The notes beneath the pieces are model-generated. The model did no database searches, was not told the DNA's origin, and worked only from the letters and a program-made list of their open reading frames with translations. Positions 45,868 to 54,222 of a stretch of DNA of 64,000 bases are shown here, one piece after another; position 1 is the first letter of the stretch, and each line of letters starts with the position of its first letter. Made by a program: the position numbers and the translations under genes. Source of the stretch: G963665545 sp963665545 (GTDB taxonomy: Bacteria > Pseudomonadota > Gammaproteobacteria > Xanthomonadales > SZUA-36); the NCBI GenBank assembly GCA_963665545.2, contig CAXXKZ010000007.1:310001-374000 (forward strand), given 5' to 3'.

Positions 45868-45945
45868 GTACACTGGCCGGTCATTCGCGCTCAACAACAG
45901 CGAATTTCCGAACGAATTGCGTTCCCAAAATTTGAAGGTAGCAAC

Positions 45946-46188
45946 ATGAAATCCGGCATTCATCCCGAGTACAGGGAAGTTGTGTTCCAGGATATTTCCT
46001 CCGATTTTGCCATATTGACCCGCTCGACCATTAACACGAAAGACACGATCAAGTGGGAAGATGGAAATGAATATCCGTTGGTGAAAGTTGAAGTGTCCAG
46101 CGCTTCGCATCCTTTCTATACCGGCAAGCATAAGATTCTTGATTCAGGTGGTCGTGTAGACCGCTTCAAGAAGCGTTACAGCAAGTAG
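45946..46188 (+). CDS. rpmE2: Ribosomal protein bL31, type B
   Basis: The protein has 80 residues, MKSGIHPEYREVVFQDISSD through SHPFYTGKHKILDSGGRVDR to the end. It lacks the CxxC zinc ligands of type A L31, so it is the zinc-independent paralogue usually induced by the Zur regulon in zinc shortage. No Zur box was recognised upstream. Confidence 0.93.
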   Translation: MKSGIHPEYREVVFQDISSDFAILTRSTINTKDTIKWEDGNEYPLVKVEVSSASHPFYTGKHKILDSGGRVDRFKKRYSK

Positions 46189-46374
46189 AAACCAGGCCAA
46201 AACCCCAAGGAGCCGCAGGCGACCCGCCGGCCCCGGTTGGGTAAGTCGAGGGCAGGTGGGAGCAAGATTGCGGTTTTGGCGCAGCCAGAAAAGCGTTCTT
46301 GAGGAGCCGTCGCCCGTAAAGCGAGACTCCTTTTAGGGGTAAATTCCGAGGCGTTTTCAACGGTTAATGAAATG

Positions 46375-46405
46375 CCCGCACCCATCATCTGGGTGCGGGT
46401 TTTTT
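46375..46405 (+). terminator. Rho-independent terminator after rpmE2
   Basis: CCCGCACCCA and TGGGTGCGGG form a perfect 10-bp stem around a 4-5 base loop, followed by TTTTTT. The 186 bp between the rpmE2 stop and this hairpin hold no gene. The 220 bp after it hold the gltA promoter region, with no clear boxes recognised. Confidence 0.9.
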
Positions 46406-46625
46406 GGTGAACCTCATTTGATAGAGCCATCCCCAGCCTGTCATTAGCAGCGCTCTTTTCATCATTAACATTATGAATACGGGCGAGTAATTGTCGATAT
46501 GTGCGATACTGGGGCGCTGTAATTTTGAGCCGCAGCGAAGGGCGGTCCAATCTGCCAATTGAAAGCCGGCGGATGGGTATCAGGCCGACCCGTGTTCGCC
46601 ACAAACTTTAGACAGGAGTGTCCCA

Positions 46626-47930
46626 GTGCCGGAAAATCCCGAGCATGCCGTCATCATCACTGATCCGAACAGCGGAAAACGTGCTGAATTGCCGGTGATC
46701 AGGGGCAGCGAGGGTGAACCCACGCTCGATATCAAGAATTTGCCGTCATCGATGGGTTACTTTACCTACGACCCTGGCTTCTCCGCCACGGCCAGTTGCA
46801 CCAGCGCCATTACATTTATAGACGGTGGCAAGGGAATTTTGCGCTACCGTGGGTACCCGATCGAGCAACTGGCCTCTAAGAGCACTTTTCTGGAAGTGGC
46901 TTTTCTGCTCCTCCACGGTGATTTGCCGCAGAGTGATGAACTTGCTCAATTCCGGCACGATATTACCTACCACACGATGGTGCACGAGCAACTCAACCAT
47001 TTTATTTCCGGGGTCCATTACAATGCCCATCCCATGGCCATGATGGCGGGGGTAGTCGGTTCGCTTGCCGCGTTCTATCACGAAAAATTGGATGTCGATA
47101 ACGAGGATCACAGATTGCTGGCCGCCAAGCGGATGATCGCAAAAATGCCGACCATCGCCGCAGCCTGTTACCGCCATCATATGGGTTGGCCAACCGCCTA
47201 CCCCAGGAATTCCCTGCCGTTCTGCGAGCGTTTTTTGCACATGATGTTTTCGGTTCCGGCCGAGGCCTACTCCGTCAGCCCGATTGCGGCCAAAGCGCTG
47301 GATCTGCTGTTTATCCTGCATGCCGATCATGAGCAGAACGCCAGTACCTCTACGGTGCGCCTGGTGGGTTCTACTGGCGCCAACCCGTATGCCTGCGTGG
47401 CCGCCGGAATTTCAGCATTGTGGGGGCCGGCCCACGGGGGGGCGAATGAAGCGGTCCTCAAAATGCTTGCCGAGATTGGCGACGTCAAACAGGTGCCGAA
47501 ATTCATGGCTCGGGCGAAAGACCGTTCAGACCCGTTTCGGCTCATGGGTTTTGGCCACCGTGTGTATAAGAACCATGATCCCAGGGCTTCAATCATCAGG
47601 GTCGCATGCCACGAGGTGCTGGATGAGCTCGGGGTCAGCGATCCGATGCTCGACCTGGCAATGGAACTTGAGCGGATCGCACTTGAGGATGAGTATTTCA
47701 TTGATAAAAAGCTCTATCCAAACGTGGATTTCTATTCCGGAATTATCTACAGAGCGCTGGGCATTCCCATCAGCATGTTCACGGTCATGTTCGCCATTGC
47801 CCGAACCGTGGGCTGGGTGGCGCAATGGCTTGAACAGGAGCAGACGCCGACCAAGATTGGCCGTCCAAGGCAGGTCTACCAGGGCCCCCACGAACGTCCG
47901 TACATTCCCCTTGATGAACGTGGCGATTAG
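46626..47930 (+). CDS. gltA: Citrate synthase (type II, hexameric class)
   Basis: The protein has 434 residues. The catalytic residues lie in DHEQNASTSTVRLVGSTGAN (His), PAHGGANEAVLKML (His) and NVDFYSGIIYRALG (Asp). YDPGFSATASCTSAITFIDG near the N-terminus is typical of the NADH-regulated gammaproteobacterial type. The start is GTG with ACAGGAGTG upstream. It condenses acetyl-CoA and oxaloacetate. Confidence 0.95.
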   Translation: MPENPEHAVIITDPNSGKRAELPVIRGSEGEPTLDIKNLPSSMGYFTYDPGFSATASCTSAITFIDGGKGILRYRGYPIEQLASKSTFLEVAFLLLHGDLPQSDELAQFRHDITYHTMVHEQLNHFISGVHYNAHPMAMMAGVVGSLAAFYHEKLDVDNEDHRLLAAKRMIAKMPTIAAACYRHHMGWPTAYPRNSLPFCERFLHMMFSVPAEAYSVSPIAAKALDLLFILHADHEQNASTSTVRLVGSTGANPYACVAAGISALWGPAHGGANEAVLKMLAEIGDVKQVPKFMARAKDRSDPFRLMGFGHRVYKNHDPRASIIRVACHEVLDELGVSDPMLDLAMELERIALEDEYFIDKKLYPNVDFYSGIIYRALGIPISMFTVMFAIARTVGWVAQWLEQEQTPTKIGRPRQVYQGPHERPYIPLDERGD

Positions 47931-47947
47931 CCTTGGGCTCTGTGGGC

Positions 47948-48547
47948 TTAGCAGTCTTCGGTAGCAACCCGAAGCAGCGCTTCAACTTCCAATCGCGTCG
48001 CCCTGATTTGCGGTTTTCCGTCAATCGGACTCGGCGGCGATTGGCGCAGGTGCACCATGCTGAAGACCATCAATTCGATGGTTCTCTCGTCCTTGGATAG
48101 CAGCAATACCGGCAGGCGCAGAAAGCTTCCGTCGTGCCACCGAATCTGGCGTTCTTCCTGTTGAAATGAGAATTCCCGATCCAGAAAGTAGATCACCAAC
48201 TCATCCGGGTTGTCGCAAAACACATGCAGACCAATGTGGGAATGCTCGGTGGCGGTCCCGTCGAGAACCGAGCCGACCAGGCGCGGGCTGAAATGGTCGA
48301 GGTCTTGCATCGCTGCAATGGCGATTCTACGCAAGTGAGATACGTTTTCAAGATGGTCTTCACCACCATAAAGGGCCAGGTATTGCCGCAAGGCGTCCTT
48401 GATTTCCAGGTTACTCGGAAGCACGGCCTGATCGCTTACGCCCAACCTGGCAGCGGCCTTTTTCTTCGCGGCCTGATAATTGTTCTGTCCCTCAGTGGCA
48501 AGAATCCGGGCGGCTTCATGGGCTAGGTTTGCCCTCGCGCCATTCAT
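47948..48547 (-). CDS. Conserved hypothetical protein (UPF/DUF, nucleotidyltransferase-like annotation)
   Basis: The protein has 199 residues and starts MNGARANLAHEAARILATEG, then NYQAAKKKAAARLGVSDQAV, a helical N-terminal region shared by a gammaproteobacterial family often labelled nucleotidyltransferase. No catalytic motif is obvious. The C-terminal half (SHIGLHVFCDNPDELVIYFL) is beta-rich. It follows the PBP1A gene by 13 bp and is likely co-transcribed. Confidence 0.75.
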   Translation of the reverse strand: MNGARANLAHEAARILATEGQNNYQAAKKKAAARLGVSDQAVLPSNLEIKDALRQYLALYGGEDHLENVSHLRRIAIAAMQDLDHFSPRLVGSVLDGTATEHSHIGLHVFCDNPDELVIYFLDREFSFQQEERQIRWHDGSFLRLPVLLLSKDERTIELMVFSMVHLRQSPPSPIDGKPQIRATRLEVEALLRVATEDC

Positions 48548-48560
48548 ATTGCCTGGCCTT

Positions 48561-51056
48561 TCAGTAAATCTCGTACGGGTCTTCCTCGATCGAGCCATGA
48601 TCTTCGCCCCCAACTGCTTGCGCTTCCATGTCAGGCAGGTTTCCGGACTGGAATATTTCTGTGATGGCATCCGGATTTTCCAACCGGGCCAGCAAGCCGG
48701 TTTCCGGGTCAATTCTGGCCTGCGCGAGACCGGCTGGTAACTTCGGAGGTCGATCTTCCAGGCCTTGGAGCGCCTCGCTCATGTAGTCCACCCAGATTGG
48801 CAGAGCGGCGCGCCCGCCCAGTTCCCTTCTGCCCAGGGGCTCGTGGTTGTCAAAACCCACCCAAACGGAGGTGACCATATGGCTGTTATAGCCGGAGAAC
48901 CAGGCGTCCCGCTGTTCGTTGGTCGTACCCGTCTTGCCGGCAAGGTCCTTGCGGCCCATTTGCATTGCCCGCACCCCGGTGCCTCGTCGGATCACGTCCA
49001 TCATCATGGAACGGACAAGATAGGCATTCTGGGGCGTAATAACCCGTTCTGCATAGACCGGTTTCTCCCGGCCGCCTGCGAGGCTACCGGTTCGGCCGGC
49101 GCCGTGGTTGGTGTCGGCCGGTTCGCCGCTTGTGACTTCGAGAGGCCGGTAGCGGGGTTGGGCGGGCGCATCCGTCTCGATCTGGGCGATCAGCGCCTGG
49201 TCGTTTGCTGTGCAGTCATCGCAAAGAATCGGTGGCGGAAATTTAGCCACAATTTCGTTGCCACGCGCAGTGATTCTATGGATGAATCTCGTGTCCACGC
49301 GAAAACCGCTGTTGGCGAATACCGCGTAGCCGCGTGCCATGCTCAGTGGGGTCAGCGAAGCGCTGCCCAGTGCCATGGAGAGATTGTTGGGCAGTTCATC
49401 TGCAGCGAATCCAAACCGGGTAACGTAGTCCCGCCCGAAGGGAACGCCAATCGTCCGCAACAATCGGATCGACACCAGGTTGCGGGAATTGACCATGGCT
49501 TCACGAAGCCGGGTTGGCCCATAGAACTTTTGACTGAAATTCTGTGGCTTCCAGGTCCGCTCCAGCTCGCTGTCTTTGAACACGATTGGCGCGTCGTTGA
49601 CCAGGGTTGATGTGGTAAATCCCCGCGCCAGTGCAGCCGAGTAAATGAAGGGTTTGAAACTGGAACCCGGCTGGCGCCTGCTTTGTGTGACCCGATTGAA
49701 CTTGCTGCGCGTGAAATCATAACCGCCGATCAGTGCCTTGATCCCACCCGTGTTGGGATCGATTGATACCAGCGCGGCCTCCACTTCCGGAACCTGTCCG
49801 AGTTTCCAGCGCCCGTCGTCGTGCATACGTGTACGAATGACATCCCCTGGCTTCATAATGCCGCTGACACTTTTGGGCTTTGCGCCAGTGCGATCCCGAG
49901 TCAGAAAGGGGGCCGCCCACTCCATGTCCGATAAGTCCAGTGCGATGGTTTGCCCATCGGCCAGATACACCAGCGCAAACTTATTTGCGACTTCTATGAC
50001 CAGCCCGGGGACCAGCCCGGAAACGGGCCGAAATGGCGACAGTGCCTCGTCCCATGCAACCAGGGTGTCCGTTTCGCGCAGATCGATATGTGCCTCGGCA
50101 CCGCGGTAGCCGTGACGATGGTCGTATTCTTCCAGGCCGACGGACACTGCTTTGTGTGCAGCGATCTGCAAGCCACTGTCAATCGTGGTGAAGACGCTGT
50201 AGCCGCCGGTATAGGCCTTGAGTCCGAGCAGATCAATTGCTGCCACACGGGCCATTTCTGCCACATAAGGCGCGGACACTTCGGCGATGGCGCCGTGATA
50301 AAAGGCCCGGTCGGGTTCGGCTTTGGCGCTGTCGTATTGCGCCTGATCGAGGTAACCCAAAGTCAGCATCCGGCCGAGGACGTAATTGCGACGTTCCAAC
50401 GCCCTTTCAGGCTGGTTGAGCGGGTTGATGCGCGAAGGTGCCTTGGGCAGGGCCGCGATCATGGCGGACTGGGCGATGGTCAGTTCATCCACCGAGCGGC
50501 CATAGTAGACTTCGGCTGCTGCACCCACGCCATAAGCCCGGTGCCCCAGGAAAATCTTGTTCACATAAAGTTCGAGTATCTGGTCTTTTCCGAGGTGTCT
50601 TTCGATTTTCAGCGCCAGGAATATTTCCTTGATCTTACGCGTGAAAGTCTTCTCCATGGTGAGGAAGAAATTTCTTGCAAGTTGTTGGGTGATGGTGCTG
50701 CCACCGACCGATTTCTCGCCCGTGGTCGCCAGGGTCCATACTGCCCTCGAAATTCCCTGGTAGTCGACCCCCGGGTGTTGGTAGAAGCGCGCATCTTCGC
50801 CGGCGATGAAGGCATGTCTGAGGGCGTCCGGGATTTCCTCTATGGTGACGGGTATTCGGCGCTTCTCGCCAAATATTCCGATCAGCCGGCCATCTTCACT
50901 GAATACGCGCAGCGGGACCTGTAATCGCACGTCGCGCAAGGATTCTACATCAGGAAGATCAGGGGCCAAAATGGCATAGGTAATTAATACCGTGGCAATG
51001 CCCAGCACCAGCGCCCCGGACATCATAATAAGCAGCCATTTAAAAACCTTCTTCAC
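48561..51056 (-). CDS. mrcA: Penicillin-binding protein 1A
   Basis: The protein has 831 residues. It has an N-terminal membrane anchor, then a GT51 transglycosylase domain with AFIAGEDARFYQHPGVDYQG and GGSTITQQLARNFFLT. An OB-like domain follows, then the transpeptidase with RRQPGSSFKPFIYSAAL (the SxxK serine) and LAGKTGTTNEQRDAWF (KTG). It polymerises and cross-links peptidoglycan. It diverges from pilMNOPQ, a gene order common in gammaproteobacteria. Confidence 0.95.
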   Translation of the reverse strand: MKKVFKWLLIMMSGALVLGIATVLITYAILAPDLPDVESLRDVRLQVPLRVFSEDGRLIGIFGEKRRIPVTIEEIPDALRHAFIAGEDARFYQHPGVDYQGISRAVWTLATTGEKSVGGSTITQQLARNFFLTMEKTFTRKIKEIFLALKIERHLGKDQILELYVNKIFLGHRAYGVGAAAEVYYGRSVDELTIAQSAMIAALPKAPSRINPLNQPERALERRNYVLGRMLTLGYLDQAQYDSAKAEPDRAFYHGAIAEVSAPYVAEMARVAAIDLLGLKAYTGGYSVFTTIDSGLQIAAHKAVSVGLEEYDHRHGYRGAEAHIDLRETDTLVAWDEALSPFRPVSGLVPGLVIEVANKFALVYLADGQTIALDLSDMEWAAPFLTRDRTGAKPKSVSGIMKPGDVIRTRMHDDGRWKLGQVPEVEAALVSIDPNTGGIKALIGGYDFTRSKFNRVTQSRRQPGSSFKPFIYSAALARGFTTSTLVNDAPIVFKDSELERTWKPQNFSQKFYGPTRLREAMVNSRNLVSIRLLRTIGVPFGRDYVTRFGFAADELPNNLSMALGSASLTPLSMARGYAVFANSGFRVDTRFIHRITARGNEIVAKFPPPILCDDCTANDQALIAQIETDAPAQPRYRPLEVTSGEPADTNHGAGRTGSLAGGREKPVYAERVITPQNAYLVRSMMMDVIRRGTGVRAMQMGRKDLAGKTGTTNEQRDAWFSGYNSHMVTSVWVGFDNHEPLGRRELGGRAALPIWVDYMSEALQGLEDRPPKLPAGLAQARIDPETGLLARLENPDAITEIFQSGNLPDMEAQAVGGEDHGSIEEDPYEIY

Positions 51057-51373
51057 TCTGCCTGCCTGTTTGTGCTATATATTTATTAAGGGAAATTGAT
51101 CATACCCGCTAAGCGCCCCTGGTGGGCATTCAGATGGAGGATGATCAATTCGGCGGGCAAGGAAGCGGCTCACCTACCGGTTTATGACAGCAATTGCTGC
51201 CAGCAGTTTCTTTGCACCTGATTTACCATTTTCCTGTCGGATTTGGCTGTTCCCGCATGCCGGGCACAATATAGATATTGTGCACTGGGCATTGTTAAAC
51301 AGGTCATTTTCTGTTAAAACCATTTATAGAAAGTGTTAATAAATCATTGTCGAGCAAAGGATTGAGGGCAATT
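51057..51373. promoter_or_regulatory. Divergent intergenic region between mrcA and pilM
   Basis: The 317 bp must hold promoters for both divergent genes. AT-rich stretches such as GCTATATATTTATTAAGGGA (about 51073) and TTGTTAAACAGG lie here, but no pair of consensus boxes could be set with confidence. GAGGG before the TTG at 51374 is the likely pilM ribosome binding site. Confidence 0.4.
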
Positions 51374-52432
51374 TTGAATATTTTCTCCACCAAGAGTCCG
51401 CCTGTTATGGGACTGGACATCGGCTCTTCAAGCATTCGCTTGTTGCAACTGTCTCGTTTTGGTGACACGTACCGAATAGACCATTTCGCGATCGAACCGC
51501 TACAACAGGGCGTCATCGTCGAGAAGTCCGTCCAAGACATTGAAGCCATCTCCGAAGCCATTCGGTCAGCGGTCGGAAATTCAGGTTCCAACTCGAAGTT
51601 CTGCGCAGTCGCTGTATCGGGTTCGGCCGTTTTCACTAAGGCAATCAGTTTGCCCGCCAATCTCGCAGAGTCGGACATTGAAAGCCAGGTGCAAATAGAA
51701 GCCAACCAATACATTCCTTACCCGCTGGACGAGGTCAGCCTGGACTTTGAAGTTTTGGGTCCCTCGCCGCGAAACGCGGATATGATTGATATTCTCCTGG
51801 CGGCGAGCAAAAACGAGAACGTTGAGAGTCGACAGGACGCATTGGAGTCCCTCGGACTGAAAGTAAAAGTAGTTGACGTTGAATCGTTTGCCATCGCCAA
51901 TGCATTCGATCTTATTGCTTCTCGCGACGGTGTCCGCGGCTCCGAGACCGTCGCGATTTTCGATATCGGTTTCGATCTCTCTTCATTACTGGTGCTGCGC
52001 AACGGGCGTGTTGTTTATACTCGCGATCATCCGTTTGGCGGGCATCAGCTGATTGAAGAAACCATGCGTCGCTACGACATGACGACGGAGCAGGCCAGTT
52101 TCTTCAAGCGTGGCGAACCCGGTCCGGATGATTTTGAAGAAGAGGTGCTTGAGCCGTTTATTCTCAACACGGTCCATCAAATCAGCCGCGCTTTGCAGTT
52201 CTACAGCTCGAGTAACGATTACACCGCTATCCGCACCATCTACATTGCCGGCGATCTCGCTGCAACGAAGGGCCTGGCAAGCACCATTGAGTCGGAGCTC
52301 GAAGTCAAGACTAAAATTGCCGACCCGATCAGGGGCCTTGAGATTGCCCCTTCCGTAGCGGTCTCGGCACTGACCAAGAATGCGCCGAACCTGATGGTAT
52401 CGATGGGATTGGCATTGAGAGGATTTGACTAA
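51374..52432 (+). CDS. pilM: Type IV pilus assembly protein PilM
   Basis: The protein has about 352 residues with the actin-like fold: VMGLDIGSSSIRLLQL (phosphate 1), AIFDIGFDLSSLLVLRNGRV and IYIAGDLAATKGLAS. PilM sits in the cytoplasm and binds the N-terminus of PilN. The start is taken as TTG 51374 because of the GAGGG ribosome site; a TTG at 51347 would add nine residues. It overlaps pilN (TAATG). Confidence 0.92.
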   Translation: MNIFSTKSPPVMGLDIGSSSIRLLQLSRFGDTYRIDHFAIEPLQQGVIVEKSVQDIEAISEAIRSAVGNSGSNSKFCAVAVSGSAVFTKAISLPANLAESDIESQVQIEANQYIPYPLDEVSLDFEVLGPSPRNADMIDILLAASKNENVESRQDALESLGLKVKVVDVESFAIANAFDLIASRDGVRGSETVAIFDIGFDLSSLLVLRNGRVVYTRDHPFGGHQLIEETMRRYDMTTEQASFFKRGEPGPDDFEEEVLEPFILNTVHQISRALQFYSSSNDYTAIRTIYIAGDLAATKGLASTIESELEVKTKIADPIRGLEIAPSVAVSALTKNAPNLMVSMGLALRGFD

Positions 52433-53031
52433 TGGCCAGAATCAATCTTCTTCCATGGCGCGAGGAAGCGCGCAGAGAGCGCCAGCGGCAGTTTCTGTAT
52501 TCACTGGTTGGCACGCTGATACTGGGTGCTATTCTGGTACTGATCGTGGGCCTGTTTTTCGATTAGCGGACCAGTTTGCAGGAAGCCCGCAATCAGAAAA
52601 TTCAGGTTGAAATTAACCGCCTGCAGGTACGCATTGACCGAATTGCGCAATTGGAGCGGACCCGTGATCGTTTGCTGTCACGCAAACAGATCATCGAGGA
52701 ATTGCAAGCCAGCCGATCTCTGACCGTGGAAATGCTGGACAGGCTTGCCAAATCCATTCCGGTTGGCATCACGCTGACAAACGTCAGGCAGCAAGGGATG
52801 AATGTGACGCTGCTGGGCAGTAGCCAGTCGAATGCCAGGGTATCGGCGTACTTGCAGAGCCTGGAAAAGAGCACCCTGTTTTCCGGACCCGACTTGCAGT
52901 TTGTACGGACCGCCCTGCAACCTGCCTCTCGTGTCGAATCCTATGAATTCGCGATAAATGTGCGGCTGTTGACACGCAAGCCGACCGTCGAGGAGGGTTA
53001 TGACAAAGATTCAGCGGGGAGCGGAAACTGA
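52432..53031 (+). pseudogene. pilN: PilN with an in-frame amber codon
   Basis: The gene opens MARINLLPWREEARRERQRQ, the conserved PilM-binding tail, then a membrane helix (LVGTLILGAILVLIVGLFF). TAG at 52564-52566 (codon 45) stops translation directly after the helix. The frame continues unbroken with RTSLQEARNQKIQVEINRLQ and the coiled-coil and periplasmic domain to 53031. A CAG to TAG change fits. Without full-length PilN the PilMNOP complex should not form, so either pili are lost or this base is an error. Confidence 0.88.
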
Positions 53032-53675
53032 TGTTGAATGAACTCAGAGATCTTGACTTCAGCGATATCGGCAGCGCGCCCTCGCCGGTTCGCTACGTTA
53101 TCCTGAGCCTGCTGCTGGTTGTGATCGGGACTGTAGGCTGGTTCCTGTTGATCCAGGCCAAGACCGAGCAACTCGAGCGCGTGCGCGCAAATGAACTTAC
53201 CCTGCGCGCGGAATTTGAAGTCAAACAACAAAAAGCGGCCAATCTGGAGGCATACGAGGCCCAACTCGCTGAAATGCAGGAGTTGCTCAAAACCATGTTC
53301 CGACAGCTTCCAGGCAGGACGGAAATGGACAAGCTGCTGGTCGATATGTCGCAGACAGCGCTGGCCGCTGGCATCGATGTGCAACTGTTCCAGCCGAGTG
53401 CCGAAACCCACCACGACTTTTATGCAGAGCGTCCAATATCGATTCGGATGTTGGGGGACTATCATCAATTTGGCGAATTCGTCAGCGGCGTAGCGTCGCT
53501 GCCCCGGGTCGTCATTCTGACCATGCACGATATCTCCCTGCGCCGGGCCAATAGCCGCGACATTGGTGTTGGCGACGGCGACGGGCGGCTGATTCTTGAG
53601 GGTAACGTGAAGACGTATCGCTACATTGACGAAGAAGAAGCCGAGGCACGTGCTGAACAAGGGACTGCACCATGA
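53031..53675 (+). CDS. pilO: Type IV pilus assembly protein PilO
   Basis: The protein has 214 residues. It has one membrane helix (YVILSLLLVVIGTVGWFLLI), a coiled coil (VKQQKAANLEAYEAQLAEMQ) and a periplasmic ferredoxin-like domain (RPISIRMLGDYHQFGEFVSG). PilO pairs with PilN in the alignment complex. It starts within the last bases of pilN and overlaps pilP by 4 bp. Confidence 0.93.
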   Translation: MLNELRDLDFSDIGSAPSPVRYVILSLLLVVIGTVGWFLLIQAKTEQLERVRANELTLRAEFEVKQQKAANLEAYEAQLAEMQELLKTMFRQLPGRTEMDKLLVDMSQTALAAGIDVQLFQPSAETHHDFYAERPISIRMLGDYHQFGEFVSGVASLPRVVILTMHDISLRRANSRDIGVGDGDGRLILEGNVKTYRYIDEEEAEARAEQGTAP

Positions 53676-54217
53676 CCAGCCAAGTCAGAATTTTCGGTGG
53701 GAGAGGGTGCCTTACCCTGTGCATGGTGCTGCTGCTCAGTGCCTGCGGCGATGCTGCTGTCGACCTGAACCGCTATATCGCCGATGTGAATGCTCGCCCA
53801 CCCGCGCCGATAGACCCGATTCCACCGGTGCGGACATACACCCCCTACAAGTACGAAGGTTTGACCGGTCGAGATCCGTTCCGGCCATCGACCAGCGAGG
53901 GCAGCGATGAATTCGTCGGCAACACAAGTAGCAAGGGCCCCAGGCCGGATTTGAGCCGCCCCAGAGAATATCTTGAGCGTTTCGAACTGGACACGCTGGA
54001 AATGGTTGGAACGTTTTCAAAAGAAGCCTATGAATGGGCTCTGATTCGTGACCCCGATGGGGTCATGCATCGCGTCGCCGTTGGCAACTATCTGGGCAAA
54101 AATCATGGTCAGGTGGGTCTGATCAGAAGAGACCAGGTAGGTCTAAGTGAATTTATCAACGACGGAGTGGGTGGTTGGCTCCTTCGTGACGCAGCAATGG
54201 CGCTGGGTGGGAGTTGA
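53672..54217 (+). CDS. pilP: Type IV pilus lipoprotein PilP
   Basis: The protein has 181 residues. The lipobox is in LCMVLLLSACGDAA. A disordered proline-rich linker (NARPPAPIDPIPPVRTYTPY) leads to the beta-domain ERFELDTLEMVGTFSKEAYE and WALIRDPDGVMHRVAVGNYL with the NHGQV segment. PilP links PilNO to the secretin PilQ. Confidence 0.93.
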   Translation: MTSQVRIFGGRGCLTLCMVLLLSACGDAAVDLNRYIADVNARPPAPIDPIPPVRTYTPYKYEGLTGRDPFRPSTSEGSDEFVGNTSSKGPRPDLSRPREYLERFELDTLEMVGTFSKEAYEWALIRDPDGVMHRVAVGNYLGKNHGQVGLIRRDQVGLSEFINDGVGGWLLRDAAMALGGS

Positions 54218-54222
54218 AAATA

